DNA of 6,368 bases, taken from contig CACXZL010000311.1 in NCBI GenBank assembly GCA_902772085.1, forward strand, positions 1 through 6,368, read 5' to 3'. The DNA is from an uncultured Coriobacteriaceae bacterium (lineage in GTDB: Bacteria; Actinomycetota; Coriobacteriia; Coriobacteriales; Atopobiaceae). Below, piece after piece: positions 1 through 5,638 of the stretch; position 1 is the stretch's first letter; every line of letters starts with the position of its first letter. The notes beneath the pieces are model-generated. The model was not told where the DNA came from. It saw only the letters and a list, made by a program, of their open reading frames with translations, and did not search any database. The position numbers and the translations under genes are program-made.

Positions 1-1
1 G

Positions 2-388
2 CTCGCGCGCGACCTACTGTCCATCGCTATGTTCGTGTCCTTGCTGGTTGGGGGGTTGGTGCCCGACGCACTGCACGTGATCTTCCTGCTCATCGCCCTC
101 GTGGCGGCCGGGCTCCTGGCGTTCATGCGCTTTGGACGGAACATATTCGACGGCCTCGGGCCGACCCAGCGCAGCCAAAACGTCGTCGCCGTGCGTCGTG
201 CGAACAGCACGACGGCCGCCCGTGGGTCGCGTCCGATAGTCATAGTCGCCCATTACGACACTCCGCGCGAGAGCCCCCTGCGCACGTCGGTGCTGGCGAG
301 CTATCAGTCGATGCTCATTCGCGTGGGGGTCTTTTGCCCTGCGGTGGTGGCGGGAACGATCGTGTTCCAGATCATGCTATTCCTGCCT
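2..388 (+). pseudogene. Membrane-anchored M28-family metallopeptidase, 5' fragment cut off by the IS66 insertion
   Basis: The frame is open from base 2, so the gene probably starts left of the window; the first ATG seen is at 29. Counting from that ATG, residues 1-11 and 17-34 are strongly hydrophobic and look like membrane helices. They are followed by a hydrophilic stretch with VIVAHYDTPRES (residues 71-82). His75 and Asp77 of the HYD motif match the first metal-binding His and the nearby Asp of M28 zinc aminopeptidases. A further hydrophobic segment (about 97-120) ends with FLP. Beyond this the frame stays open to 670 but reads antisense to tnpC, so those residues are not peptidase. The remaining zinc ligands and the rest of the catalytic domain are missing; they may lie beyond the right edge. 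The product would be a non-functional fragment. The family call rests on the motif and the membrane layout only; the exact junction could be anywhere near 370-392. Confidence 0.6.
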
Positions 389-650
389 GAGCTCCTCCTG
401 GACGTCGCGCAGCGCTGCAGCCTCGGCGGAGGGCACGCGCACCGACGCGGGCACGAGGTCCGACCACGGAAGGTAGCGGTCGACGACCTCCGGGTCGTCC
501 AGGTCGCCCGCCAGCGGCAGCTCCTCGAGCAGCCACTCGACGTAGCGCATGGGGCTGAGGCCGCACTCCCTGGCCGTGGTGACAACCGAATAGATTCCGC
601 ACGAGGCCTCCGCGCCCCTCGGGGTGTTGCTGAAGAGCCAGTTCTTGCGG
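377..650 (-). pseudogene. tnpC: IS66 transposase TnpC, detached C-terminal remnant
   Basis: Read on the minus strand from 650, this encodes RKNWLFSNTPRGAEAS and continues to a TAG stop at 377-379. It includes GIYSVVTTARECGL and RYLPWSDLVP, typical of the small C-terminal domain of IS66 transposases (the NWLF...IYS...LPW pattern). It has no ATG at its beginning and the frame hits a stop a short way into the RIT element, so it is not expected to be translated. It joins exactly in frame to the larger tnpC part at 4047-5599: with one TTGCGG copy removed, the whole gene is 609 codons including the stop, and this part supplies residues 520-608. The stop sits almost at the border with the peptidase gene, with no room for the non-coding tail and terminal repeat usual in IS66, so the last few codons may come from host DNA. 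Confidence 0.85.
645..650. repeat. 6-bp direct repeat TTGCGG, left flank of the RIT element
   Basis: The same six bases occur at 4041-4046, directly outside the other end of the element. The match can be read as 7 bp (TTGCGGC) because the left end of the element begins with C. Restoring tnpC needs only one copy. For a tyrosine recombinase this is most simply the overlap (crossover) sequence shared by attL and attR; a target duplication made by repair is the alternative. Confidence 0.85.
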
Positions 651-670
651 CTATGTTCTTTAGCACATAG
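651..670. repeat. 20-bp imperfect palindrome at the left tip of the RIT element
   Basis: CTATGTTCT and AGCACATAG face each other across TT, with a single mismatch between the 9-bp arms. Both arms are versions of the YTATGTGCY motif that recurs in both ends of the element, so this is a likely recombinase binding site next to the crossover point. Confidence 0.7.
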
Positions 671-676
671 CAGGCG

Positions 677-702
677 CTATGTGCCGACGAGGGCTATGTG
701 CC
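677..702 (+). repeat. Two direct copies of CTATGTGCC
   Basis: CTATGTGCC occurs at 677-685 and 694-702, 17 bp apart start to start. Related copies lie at 662-670 (reverse), 788-796 (reverse, TTATGTGCC) and 3986-3994 (CTATGTGCT). The pattern suggests accessory (arm-type) binding sites for the element's recombinases, which is inference. Confidence 0.6.
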
Positions 703-706
703 GGGC

Positions 707-780
707 GGCGTGACGCCTTTGGCGCTACCTGCGACAACGCGCTGGCGTGACGCCTTTGGCGCTACCTGCGACAACGCGCT
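707..780 (+). repeat. Perfect 37-bp tandem duplication in the left end
   Basis: The unit at 707-743 (beginning GGCGTGACGCC, ending CAACGCGCT) is repeated without a mismatch at 744-780. Each unit contains the interrupted palindrome CGCC-TTT-GGCG (714-724 in the first). The core from GTGACGCC to GCGACAAC, 29 bp, occurs a third time in inverted orientation at 4008-4036. The perfect identity suggests either recent duplication or strong constraint. Confidence 0.9.
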
Positions 781-781
781 T

Positions 782-796
782 GCCTTTGGCACATAA
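782..796. repeat. Partial repeat GCCTTTGGC joined to a reverse YTATGTGCY site
   Basis: Directly after the second 37-bp unit, GCCTTTGGC (782-790) repeats the centre of the unit and runs into ACATAA. Its reverse complement, TTATGTGCC, is one of the recurring motifs. The left-tip sequence CTTTAGCACATAG (658-670) is a near match to CTTTGGCACATAA here, so the two may bind the same protein. Confidence 0.5.
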
Positions 797-818
797 CGCA
801 TGCATACGATTTCCCTGA

Positions 819-830
819 CGGTTGCAACCG
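819..830. promoter_or_regulatory. Perfect 12-bp palindrome upstream of ritA, possible operator
   Basis: CGGTTGCAACCG reads the same on both strands and lies 4 bp before the ritA ribosome binding site, where a bound repressor could block transcription or loading of ribosomes. I found no second copy in the window. I did not find a well-spaced -35/-10 pair here: TTGCCT (780-785) and TACGAT (805-810) are the best candidates but are 19 bp apart. An operator role is inference; a short palindrome can arise by chance. Confidence 0.35.
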
Positions 831-834
831 AGCG

Positions 835-841
835 AAGGGAG
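835..841 (+). promoter_or_regulatory. Ribosome binding site of ritA
   Basis: AAGGGAG lies 5 bp before the ATG at 847, which supports that start. Confidence 0.75.
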
Positions 842-846
842 AACGT

Positions 847-2031
847 ATGAACGACGCAACCACAAGGGAGCTCGCCCGCTTCGAGGAGCGGCTCAACGAG
901 ATGGGGTTCCACCCGAAGACCACCAGCGCCTACCTGCGCAAGCTGCGCGAGTTCTTGGCGGCATGTCCTCATGTGCTGGACGCCGACGAGGCCGACTCAG
1001 CCGCAGCCATCAACTCATTCATAGGCGGTGGCGTCGCGTACGATGACCACACGAGAAACGCCAGCCTGCGCAAGTGGCACTTGCTGCGCTTTGGCACGCG
1101 CGTCGGGAGGAAGCGGCTCGACGCTACCGACTTCGCCACGTCGACCCAGATTGACGCCGAGGTGGGCCGGCTCCGAGAGAGGCTCGTGTCGGACGGCCTC
1201 ACGCCCGCCGTGGTCAACGCCCACTGCAGCGTCGTGGGGATGTTCCTCGGATGGCTGTTCCCGGACGGCGTCGTCTTGGCAGACGCCATCGACGAGGCGT
1301 CGGCGCTGGCGTTCATCACGTCCGAGAAGTCGCACCTGAAGCCGACGTCCGCCAAGGTCGAAGCCACGAGGATCGAGCGCTACCTGCGGCTCCTCTCCGA
1401 GGAGGACCCCGCGAGGCGGAAGGGCCTGCCCTTCGCGCCGGCGTGCTGGGGCACGTCGTCGCTTCCGCGCATGATCGACGAGGGCGAGCTGGGCGCGATC
1501 CTGTCCTCCCAAACGAACCCGGAGGTGGGGAGCCGCAACCGGGCAGCGCTCCTGCTGATGGCCAACATGGGGCTGCGCTGCTGCGAGGTCGTCGCCCTCG
1601 CTCTGGACGACGTCGACTTCCGAAACGGCACCGTGACCGTAGCGGCCACAAAGTGCCAGGACGCGCGCATGCTGCCGCTGGAGGAAGGGGCCGGGACGGC
1701 GCTTGTGGACTACATATGCCGCCATCGACCCAGGAGTGCGAGCCGTGCGATCTTCCTTCGCAACAAGTCTCACCGCGGGGAGCCCATGAGCCTTCCCCAA
1801 ATGCGCAACTCGCTGCGATACCAGGCGAGGCTCGCGGGCGTGGGCGACTTCGGCACGCACATGCTGCGAAGGCGCGCGGCCACCTCGATGGTTGCGGCGG
1901 GCACGCCCGTGAAGGTGGTGGCCGACGTGCTGGGCCACGCGGAGGTGCAGACCACGACCGCCTACCTGCGCATCGACGTCGAGGGGCTGCGCGCGGTCGC
2001 GGCCGAGTGGCCGGGTGATGGCCGTGGGTAG
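847..2031 (+). CDS. ritA: Tyrosine recombinase, first gene of the RIT trio (RitA-type)
   Basis: This 394-residue protein is a site-specific DNA recombinase expected to cut and rejoin the ends of its own element. The N-terminal part (about residues 5-185) would be the helical core-binding region. The C-terminal catalytic domain has the full residue set: Arg244 in MGLRCCE, Lys269 in AATKCQ, His338 and Arg341 in THMLRRRA, His364 in LGHAEV and the nucleophile Tyr373 in TTTAYLR, nine residues after the His as usual. The ATG at 847 has a good ribosome binding site. The length is at the long end for integrases but normal for the first gene of a RIT trio. Its stop (2029-2031) lies inside the beginning of the next gene, so the two are probably translationally coupled. 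The family assignment is firm; the specific name RitA rests on gene order and length. Confidence 0.9.
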   Translation: MNDATTRELARFEERLNEMGFHPKTTSAYLRKLREFLAACPHVLDADEADSAAAINSFIGGGVAYDDHTRNASLRKWHLLRFGTRVGRKRLDATDFATSTQIDAEVGRLRERLVSDGLTPAVVNAHCSVVGMFLGWLFPDGVVLADAIDEASALAFITSEKSHLKPTSAKVEATRIERYLRLLSEEDPARRKGLPFAPACWGTSSLPRMIDEGELGAILSSQTNPEVGSRNRAALLLMANMGLRCCEVVALALDDVDFRNGTVTVAATKCQDARMLPLEEGAGTALVDYICRHRPRSASRAIFLRNKSHRGEPMSLPQMRNSLRYQARLAGVGDFGTHMLRRRAATSMVAAGTPVKVVADVLGHAEVQTTTAYLRIDVEGLRAVAAEWPGDGRG

Positions 2032-2962
2032 GATGTCCGAGCTGGTCGACGGCTACGTGGAATACAAGCGCTCTCGCGGGTTCAAGATAAGGATAGAGGC
2101 GTACACCCTCCGGAGGTTCGCGTCCTGGGCGGACGGCGCGCACCCCGGCGAGCCACTCACGACCGAGCTCGCGCTGGGATGGATCGGCACGTTCGACGGC
2201 GTCACCGACTGGTACGGCGCGCGACTCTGGGAGACGGTGCGCACCTTCTCGCGTTGGGCGTACGTCGAGGACGCGCGCTCGGTGATGCTGCCCAAGGGCC
2301 GCGGCACGTGCCATGGCAGGGGCAAGCCGTACATCTACGAGGACCACGAGATGGCCACCCTGATGGCAGGGCTCTCGGGCCTGCACTCCCCGGACGGACT
2401 CCGTGCCAGGTCGGCCGTCGCCATGTGCGGCCTCATGCGCGCCTGCGGCCTGAGGCCGTCCGAGTGCTGCAGGCTCACCGTCGGCGACTACGACGCCAGG
2501 ACGGCGACCCTGTCCGTGACGGCCACCAAGTTCAACCGATCCAGGCTGGTCCCGCTCAGCGACGGCGCCGCAGCGCGTGTCGAGTCGCACCTGTCGTCCC
2601 TTACGGGCGCCCGCGACGGCGCGCCCATGTTCCCGAGGACCGGTGGGTCGCCCTTTAACGTGCGCGGACTGGAGTACGCGTGGCAGCTGGTCCGCGACGC
2701 CTTGCTTCCCGACGGGGAAACGGCATGGAGTCGTCGCCCCCCACGCCCGTACGACTTGCGCCACACGATGATCACGAAGACCCTGGAGGGGTGGCTCGCC
2801 ACTGGCGTCGACGTGGACGCGATGATGCCGCGCCTCAGCGCCTACGTCGGGCACCGCAAGGTCCAAGACACCTACTGGTACCTGTCCGCGACAGACGCGC
2901 TGCTGGGCACCGCGTCGGACATGTTCGCCTCCTACGCGCTGGGAGGTGACGGAAATGAGTAG
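2018..2962 (+). CDS. ritB: Tyrosine recombinase, second gene of the RIT trio (RitB-type)
   Basis: This 314-residue protein is the second recombinase of the trio. Catalytic residues, numbered from the ATG at 2018, are Arg146 in CGLRPSE, Lys171 in TATKFN, Arg248 in YDLRHT, His279 in YVGHRK and the nucleophile Tyr288 in TYWYL. The usual HxxR motif reads Y-D-L-R: Tyr245 stands where His is expected. The rest of the motif is intact, so the protein is probably still active or acts as a partner subunit. The start is uncertain: GTG 2015, ATG 2018 and ATG 2033 are all in frame and overlap or directly follow the end of ritA, and none has a strong, well-spaced ribosome binding site. The 2033 start (MSELVDGYVEYKRSRG) fits the usual short N-terminus of integrases. 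Expression probably depends on coupling to ritA. Confidence 0.88.
   Translation: MAVGRMSELVDGYVEYKRSRGFKIRIEAYTLRRFASWADGAHPGEPLTTELALGWIGTFDGVTDWYGARLWETVRTFSRWAYVEDARSVMLPKGRGTCHGRGKPYIYEDHEMATLMAGLSGLHSPDGLRARSAVAMCGLMRACGLRPSECCRLTVGDYDARTATLSVTATKFNRSRLVPLSDGAAARVESHLSSLTGARDGAPMFPRTGGSPFNVRGLEYAWQLVRDALLPDGETAWSRRPPRPYDLRHTMITKTLEGWLATGVDVDAMMPRLSAYVGHRKVQDTYWYLSATDALLGTASDMFASYALGGDGNE
2942..2949 (+). promoter_or_regulatory. Strong ribosome binding site of ritC inside the end of ritB
   Basis: GGAGGTGA lies 5 bp before the ATG at 2955. This decides the start of ritC in favour of ATG 2955 over the in-frame GTG at 2946, which overlaps the site itself. Confidence 0.85.
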
Positions 2963-3974
2963 GGCCGGGGCCACGTTCCAGGAGATGCTCGAGTCGTGGT
3001 TCCTCGCCTGGCTGATGGGCCATCGCGGACTCTCGCCCCAGACCGTCGCGTCGTACCGGGACTCATTCAAGCTGCTTCTCCGCTGGCTGGACGAGGAGCG
3101 CGGCATCAGGCCAGAGGACGTCGTCTTCGACGACGTCGGCCGCGACTCTGTCGTCGCCTTCCTCGACTGGCTTCGCGACGGGCGGGGCTGCTCGGCGAAG
3201 ACGGTGAACTGCAGGCTCTGCGCGATCAAGTCCTTCGCCGGGTACGTGGCGTGCGAGTGCCCGGAGAGGTCCGCGTGGGCGAAGTCGATATCGTCCGTCA
3301 AGCAGCGGAGGGAGGCGAGGCCGGCGCTCGACTTCCTCACGCCCGACGAGGTCAGGATGGTCGCCGACGCGTGCGACGCCGGCACGTTCGAGGGCCGCAG
3401 GGACTCGATGATGGTCATGCTCATGTTCAACACCGGCTTCCGCGTCACGGAGGTGGTGGAGCTGAGGGCGTCGTCGTTCGCCTTCGGCGGATCCGCGTGT
3501 CGCGTCACCACCGTCGGCAAGGGCCGCAAGGAGCGAAGCGTCCCACTGTGGGCCGAGACGTCTGCGGCCGTCGCGGCGTACATGGACGAGGCTCGCATAG
3601 CCGGTGACGCCTACCTGCTCCCCGGCCGCAACGTCGGCCACCTCACGAGGTCTGGCGCGCGCTCGAGGCTCGACGCGGCGTTCGTGCGCGCCTCGAAGTC
3701 GAATCCCGCCCTCCGAAAGAAGCGCTGCACCCCGCACACCATGCGCCACTCGACCGCGATGGCCATGCTCGCCGCGGGCGTTGACCTCTCGACCATAGCC
3801 ATCTGGCTCGGCCACGAGAGCGTGAGCACAACGCACAAGTACATGGTGGCGGACATGGAGATGAAGGAGCGCGCGCTCGAGCGTGCCGCGAGCAGGAACC
3901 CGTTCGGAAGCATGGCGAAAACCAAACGCTACGTACCTGACTCAGGTCTGCTGGGCTTCCTCGAGTCCCTGTGA
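2955..3974 (+). CDS. ritC: Tyrosine recombinase, third gene of the RIT trio (RitC-type)
   Basis: This 339-residue protein is the third recombinase and the one most like a standard XerC/D-type integrase. Residues of about 8-105 form the N-terminal SAM-like DNA-binding domain (SWFLAWLMGHRGLSPQTVASY is the typical opening). The catalytic set is complete: Arg163 in TGFRVTE, Lys189 in VGKGRKER, His261 and Arg264 in HTMRHS, His287 in LGHESV and the nucleophile Tyr296 in THKYMV. A tail of about 40 residues follows the Tyr and ends FLESL. The ATG overlaps the stop of ritB (ATGAGTAG) and has a strong ribosome binding site of its own, so this protein may be made in larger amounts than RitB. The stop codon lies in GTGACGC, the same seven bases that open the 29-bp end repeat. 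Confidence 0.92.
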   Translation: MSRAGATFQEMLESWFLAWLMGHRGLSPQTVASYRDSFKLLLRWLDEERGIRPEDVVFDDVGRDSVVAFLDWLRDGRGCSAKTVNCRLCAIKSFAGYVACECPERSAWAKSISSVKQRREARPALDFLTPDEVRMVADACDAGTFEGRRDSMMVMLMFNTGFRVTEVVELRASSFAFGGSACRVTTVGKGRKERSVPLWAETSAAVAAYMDEARIAGDAYLLPGRNVGHLTRSGARSRLDAAFVRASKSNPALRKKRCTPHTMRHSTAMAMLAAGVDLSTIAIWLGHESVSTTHKYMVADMEMKERALERAASRNPFGSMAKTKRYVPDSGLLGFLESL

Positions 3975-3985
3975 CGCATCTCTTG

Positions 3986-3994
3986 CTATGTGCT
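3986..3994 (+). repeat. CTATGTGCT motif in the right end of the RIT element
   Basis: This is the same 9-bp motif found at the left tip (reverse, 662-670) and, with CC at its end, at 677-685 and 694-702. It faces the terminal CACATAG at 4034-4040. It also supplies the TAG stop (3986-3988 on the minus strand) for the interrupted tnpC. Confidence 0.55.
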
Positions 3995-5599
3995 GGGCAC
4001 GCTGAATGTTGTCGCAGGTAGCGCCAAAGGCGTCACATAGTTGCGGCCTAGGACGAAGGGCTTCACTGCTCGCTCCGCGCGGTTGTTCGTGAGCTCGGCG
4101 GCCCCGCAGGAGAGCGCGTTGCGCACGTAGGGCATGTAGGTCAGCGAGTACTCGAGCGCCTCCCGGAGCTTGAGGCCTGGCGTCGAGTGGGGCAGCATGG
4201 CGCGGCACCACGACTCGAACTCGCCCATGGCGCGCGCCACGTCGCCCGCGCGCAGGCGCGCCCGCTCCCCGGGCGACACGTCGCCGATCGCGTGCTCCGC
4301 GCGGAAGATCCTGTCGACGAGGCGCCTGCCGTCGAGGGCCAGGCGCAGGTCGCCCGGCGAGGCGGCGGCCGCGTCGTCCCCGCCGGCGGACTTGACCAGC
4401 AGCGCGAACTTTCGCCTCGCGTGTGCGAGGCACGCGACGTTGGTGACGGCGTCGCCCAGGGCGAAGTAGGGCTGCCAGCCGTCGGTCACGAGGGTGCCGG
4501 ACCAGCCGGCAAGGTAGCCGGCGGGGACGTCGCCCGACCTCGTGGGCGCGTACACGTAGTCGTATGCGGGCATGTCGGAGGCGCACGAGCAGAACACCCA
4601 GCAGTACGACTTCGACTGGGCCTCGCGCCCCGGCTCCCTGAGGACCTGGACCGGCGTCTCGTCGGCGTGGACCACGCCGCGCGAGAGTATGTAGTCGCGT
4701 ATGCGTTCCCTCACGCGGACGAGCCACCGCTCCCAGGCGAGCATCACCCACCTCGACATGTCCTGCCGGCTCACCTCGCAGCCCAGTCGGGCCATCTGCG
4801 ACTCGATGCGGTAGAGGGGCAGCGACATCGCGTACTTCTGCTCGACGACCCACGCGGCCAAAGACGGCGTCGCCAGCGACTTGGGGAACGCCTCGGCGGG
4901 CCTCGGCGCCCGCACGATCACGGACCCGACCTCCCCGCCCGCCGCGTTGGCGCCGCAGCACTCCGGGCACGCGTACTTGTGGACCCTGTGCTCCTCGACG
5001 ACCAGGTGCGCCGGCACCATTCGGAGCTTCATCGTGACCTCGACGCCGATCTCGACCATCCCGGCCCCGCACTCGGGGCAGCTCCGGTCCCCCTCGGGCA
5101 GCTCGTGCTCGACGACCACGGTCTCGAGCCTGGAGAGGTCGACCTTGCGCGGGCCGCCGCGCCTGCGCGCCTTCTTGGCGGCCCCGGCGCCGGCCGGCCC
5201 GGGCTCCGGGGACCCGTCCGCGGCGGCCTCGCAGTCGTTGAAGAGCGAGAGCTGCAGCAGGTCGGGCTCCGGGGGCGCCTTCTCCGAGCGCGGCCCGAAG
5301 AACCAGTGCTGCAGCAGCTTGAACTGCTCGACGAGCCGGGCGTTCTCGGCGCCCCGCGAGTCGATCACGGCCTGGAGCTCCGCCCGAACGGCGGCGACGG
5401 CCGCCTCCACGGCGCGGGCCACCTCCTCGCCGCGCGAGGCGCGCTCGCGCTCCAGCTCCAGGGCCAGCGACGCGTTGTCTGCGGCGAGCGCCTCGTTGTC
5501 CGAGGCCAGCGCCGAGAGGGCCAGCTCCAGGCCGGACACCCTCTCCAGGAGGGCCGCGTAGTCGTCGGGGGATATGCGGGAAGGCTTCTTCATATGCAT
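3986..5599 (-). CDS. tnpC: IS66 transposase TnpC, interrupted: catalytic part with a foreign 18-residue tail
   Basis: TnpC is the DDE transposase of IS66 elements. In order it shows a coiled-coil N-terminus (about residues 15-95), the IS66 signature QFKLLQHWFFGPRSEK (92-107), a zinc-binding region with Cys174/Cys177 and Cys211/Cys214, and the DDE domain with Asp313 in HADETPVQ, Asp373 in VTDGWQPY and Glu509 in NNRAERAVKPF. Native sequence ends at Arg519; residues 520-537 are read from the RIT element and end at a TAG at 3986-3988. The intact gene had 608 codons, the last 88-89 of which are stranded at 377-650. The whole catalytic triad survives but the C-terminal domain is lost, so activity is doubtful. 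Two starts are possible, ATG 5599 and ATG 5593, neither with a strong ribosome binding site. Translation is probably linked to tnpB, 39 bp upstream. Confidence 0.9.
   Translation of the reverse strand: MHMKKPSRISPDDYAALLERVSGLELALSALASDNEALAADNASLALELERERASRGEEVARAVEAAVAAVRAELQAVIDSRGAENARLVEQFKLLQHWFFGPRSEKAPPEPDLLQLSLFNDCEAAADGSPEPGPAGAGAAKKARRRGGPRKVDLSRLETVVVEHELPEGDRSCPECGAGMVEIGVEVTMKLRMVPAHLVVEEHRVHKYACPECCGANAAGGEVGSVIVRAPRPAEAFPKSLATPSLAAWVVEQKYAMSLPLYRIESQMARLGCEVSRQDMSRWVMLAWERWLVRVRERIRDYILSRGVVHADETPVQVLREPGREAQSKSYCWVFCSCASDMPAYDYVYAPTRSGDVPAGYLAGWSGTLVTDGWQPYFALGDAVTNVACLAHARRKFALLVKSAGGDDAAAASPGDLRLALDGRRLVDRIFRAEHAIGDVSPGERARLRAGDVARAMGEFESWCRAMLPHSTPGLKLREALEYSLTYMPYVRNALSCGAAELTNNRAERAVKPFVLGRNYVTPLALPATTFSVPST
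4008..4036 (-). repeat. 29-bp inverted copy of the left-end repeat at the right tip
   Basis: Read on the minus strand, it begins GTGACGCCTTTGG and ends CTGCGACAAC. It matches 710-738 and 747-775 without a mismatch. It begins 4 bp inside the right tip, while the nearest left copy begins 59 bp inside the left tip, so the two ends are asymmetric. Such asymmetry could tell the recombinases which end is which (inference). Confidence 0.9.
4041..4046. repeat. 6-bp direct repeat TTGCGG, right flank of the RIT element
   Basis: This is the partner of 645-650. Read on the minus strand it contributes CCGCAA within the Arg-Lys codons of tnpC (residues 519-520), the point of interruption. Confidence 0.85.
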
Positions 5600-5616
5600 A
5601 TTATCCCACGAATCCG

Positions 5617-5630
5617 CAGGTAAACACCTG
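5617..5630. other. Small hairpin between tnpB and tnpC
   Basis: CAGGT and ACCTG pair across AAAC in the 39-bp gap between the two genes. There is no run of T after it on the minus strand, so it is not a typical terminator. It may affect tnpC translation or mean nothing. Confidence 0.3.
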
Positions 5631-5638
5631 TATTTAGG

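Larger units (their letters stand above)
651..4040 (+). mobile_element. RIT element (recombinase in trio) inserted in tnpC
   Basis: Three overlapping genes for different tyrosine recombinases run in one direction, bounded by CTATGT at the left tip and ACATAG at the right tip (a 6-bp terminal inverted repeat). It is flanked by TTGCGG on both sides and carries larger repeats just inside both ends. The arrangement matches the RIT elements known from many bacteria, which also have three recombinase genes of about 400, 315 and 340 codons and little or nothing else. Non-coding DNA is limited to 196 bp on the left and 66 bp on the right, so there is no passenger gene. The boundaries are unusually firm because they are fixed by reconstruction of the interrupted tnpC. 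Confidence 0.9.

Noticed and set aside
307..324. Similarity of this stretch to the start of tnpA (6265-6282), about 15 of 18 bases
   Set aside because: The match does not extend on either side, and here the peptidase frame gives a sensible protein; most likely chance.
336..342. GCCCTGC, also present in reverse at 6335-6341, as a possible IS66 terminal inverted repeat
   Set aside because: Only seven bases match, the flanks differ, and the left copy lies well inside the peptidase fragment.
304..666. A minus-strand open frame with ATG beside the left tip of the RIT element
   Set aside because: It reads the tnpC remnant in the wrong frame. The correct frame gives RKNWLFSNTPRG and joins to the rest of tnpC.
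707..780. The repeats as a small CRISPR array
   Set aside because: The units are directly adjacent without spacers, a third copy is inverted at the other end of the element, and there are no cas genes.
1316..3598. A 760-codon open frame on the minus strand across the recombinase genes
   Set aside because: It is low in complexity, rich in Arg, Ala, Pro and Gly, and lies antisense to three recombinases with full catalytic motifs; long open antisense frames are expected at this GC content.
4021..4034. Intrinsic terminator after ritC formed by CGCC-AAA-GGCG
   Set aside because: The stem is short and no T-run follows on either strand; the sequence is part of the 29-bp end repeat.
4187..5623. A 478-codon open frame on the plus strand across tnpC
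   Set aside because: It is antisense to a clear IS66 transposase and has no recognisable motif; it is an effect of GC-rich codon use.
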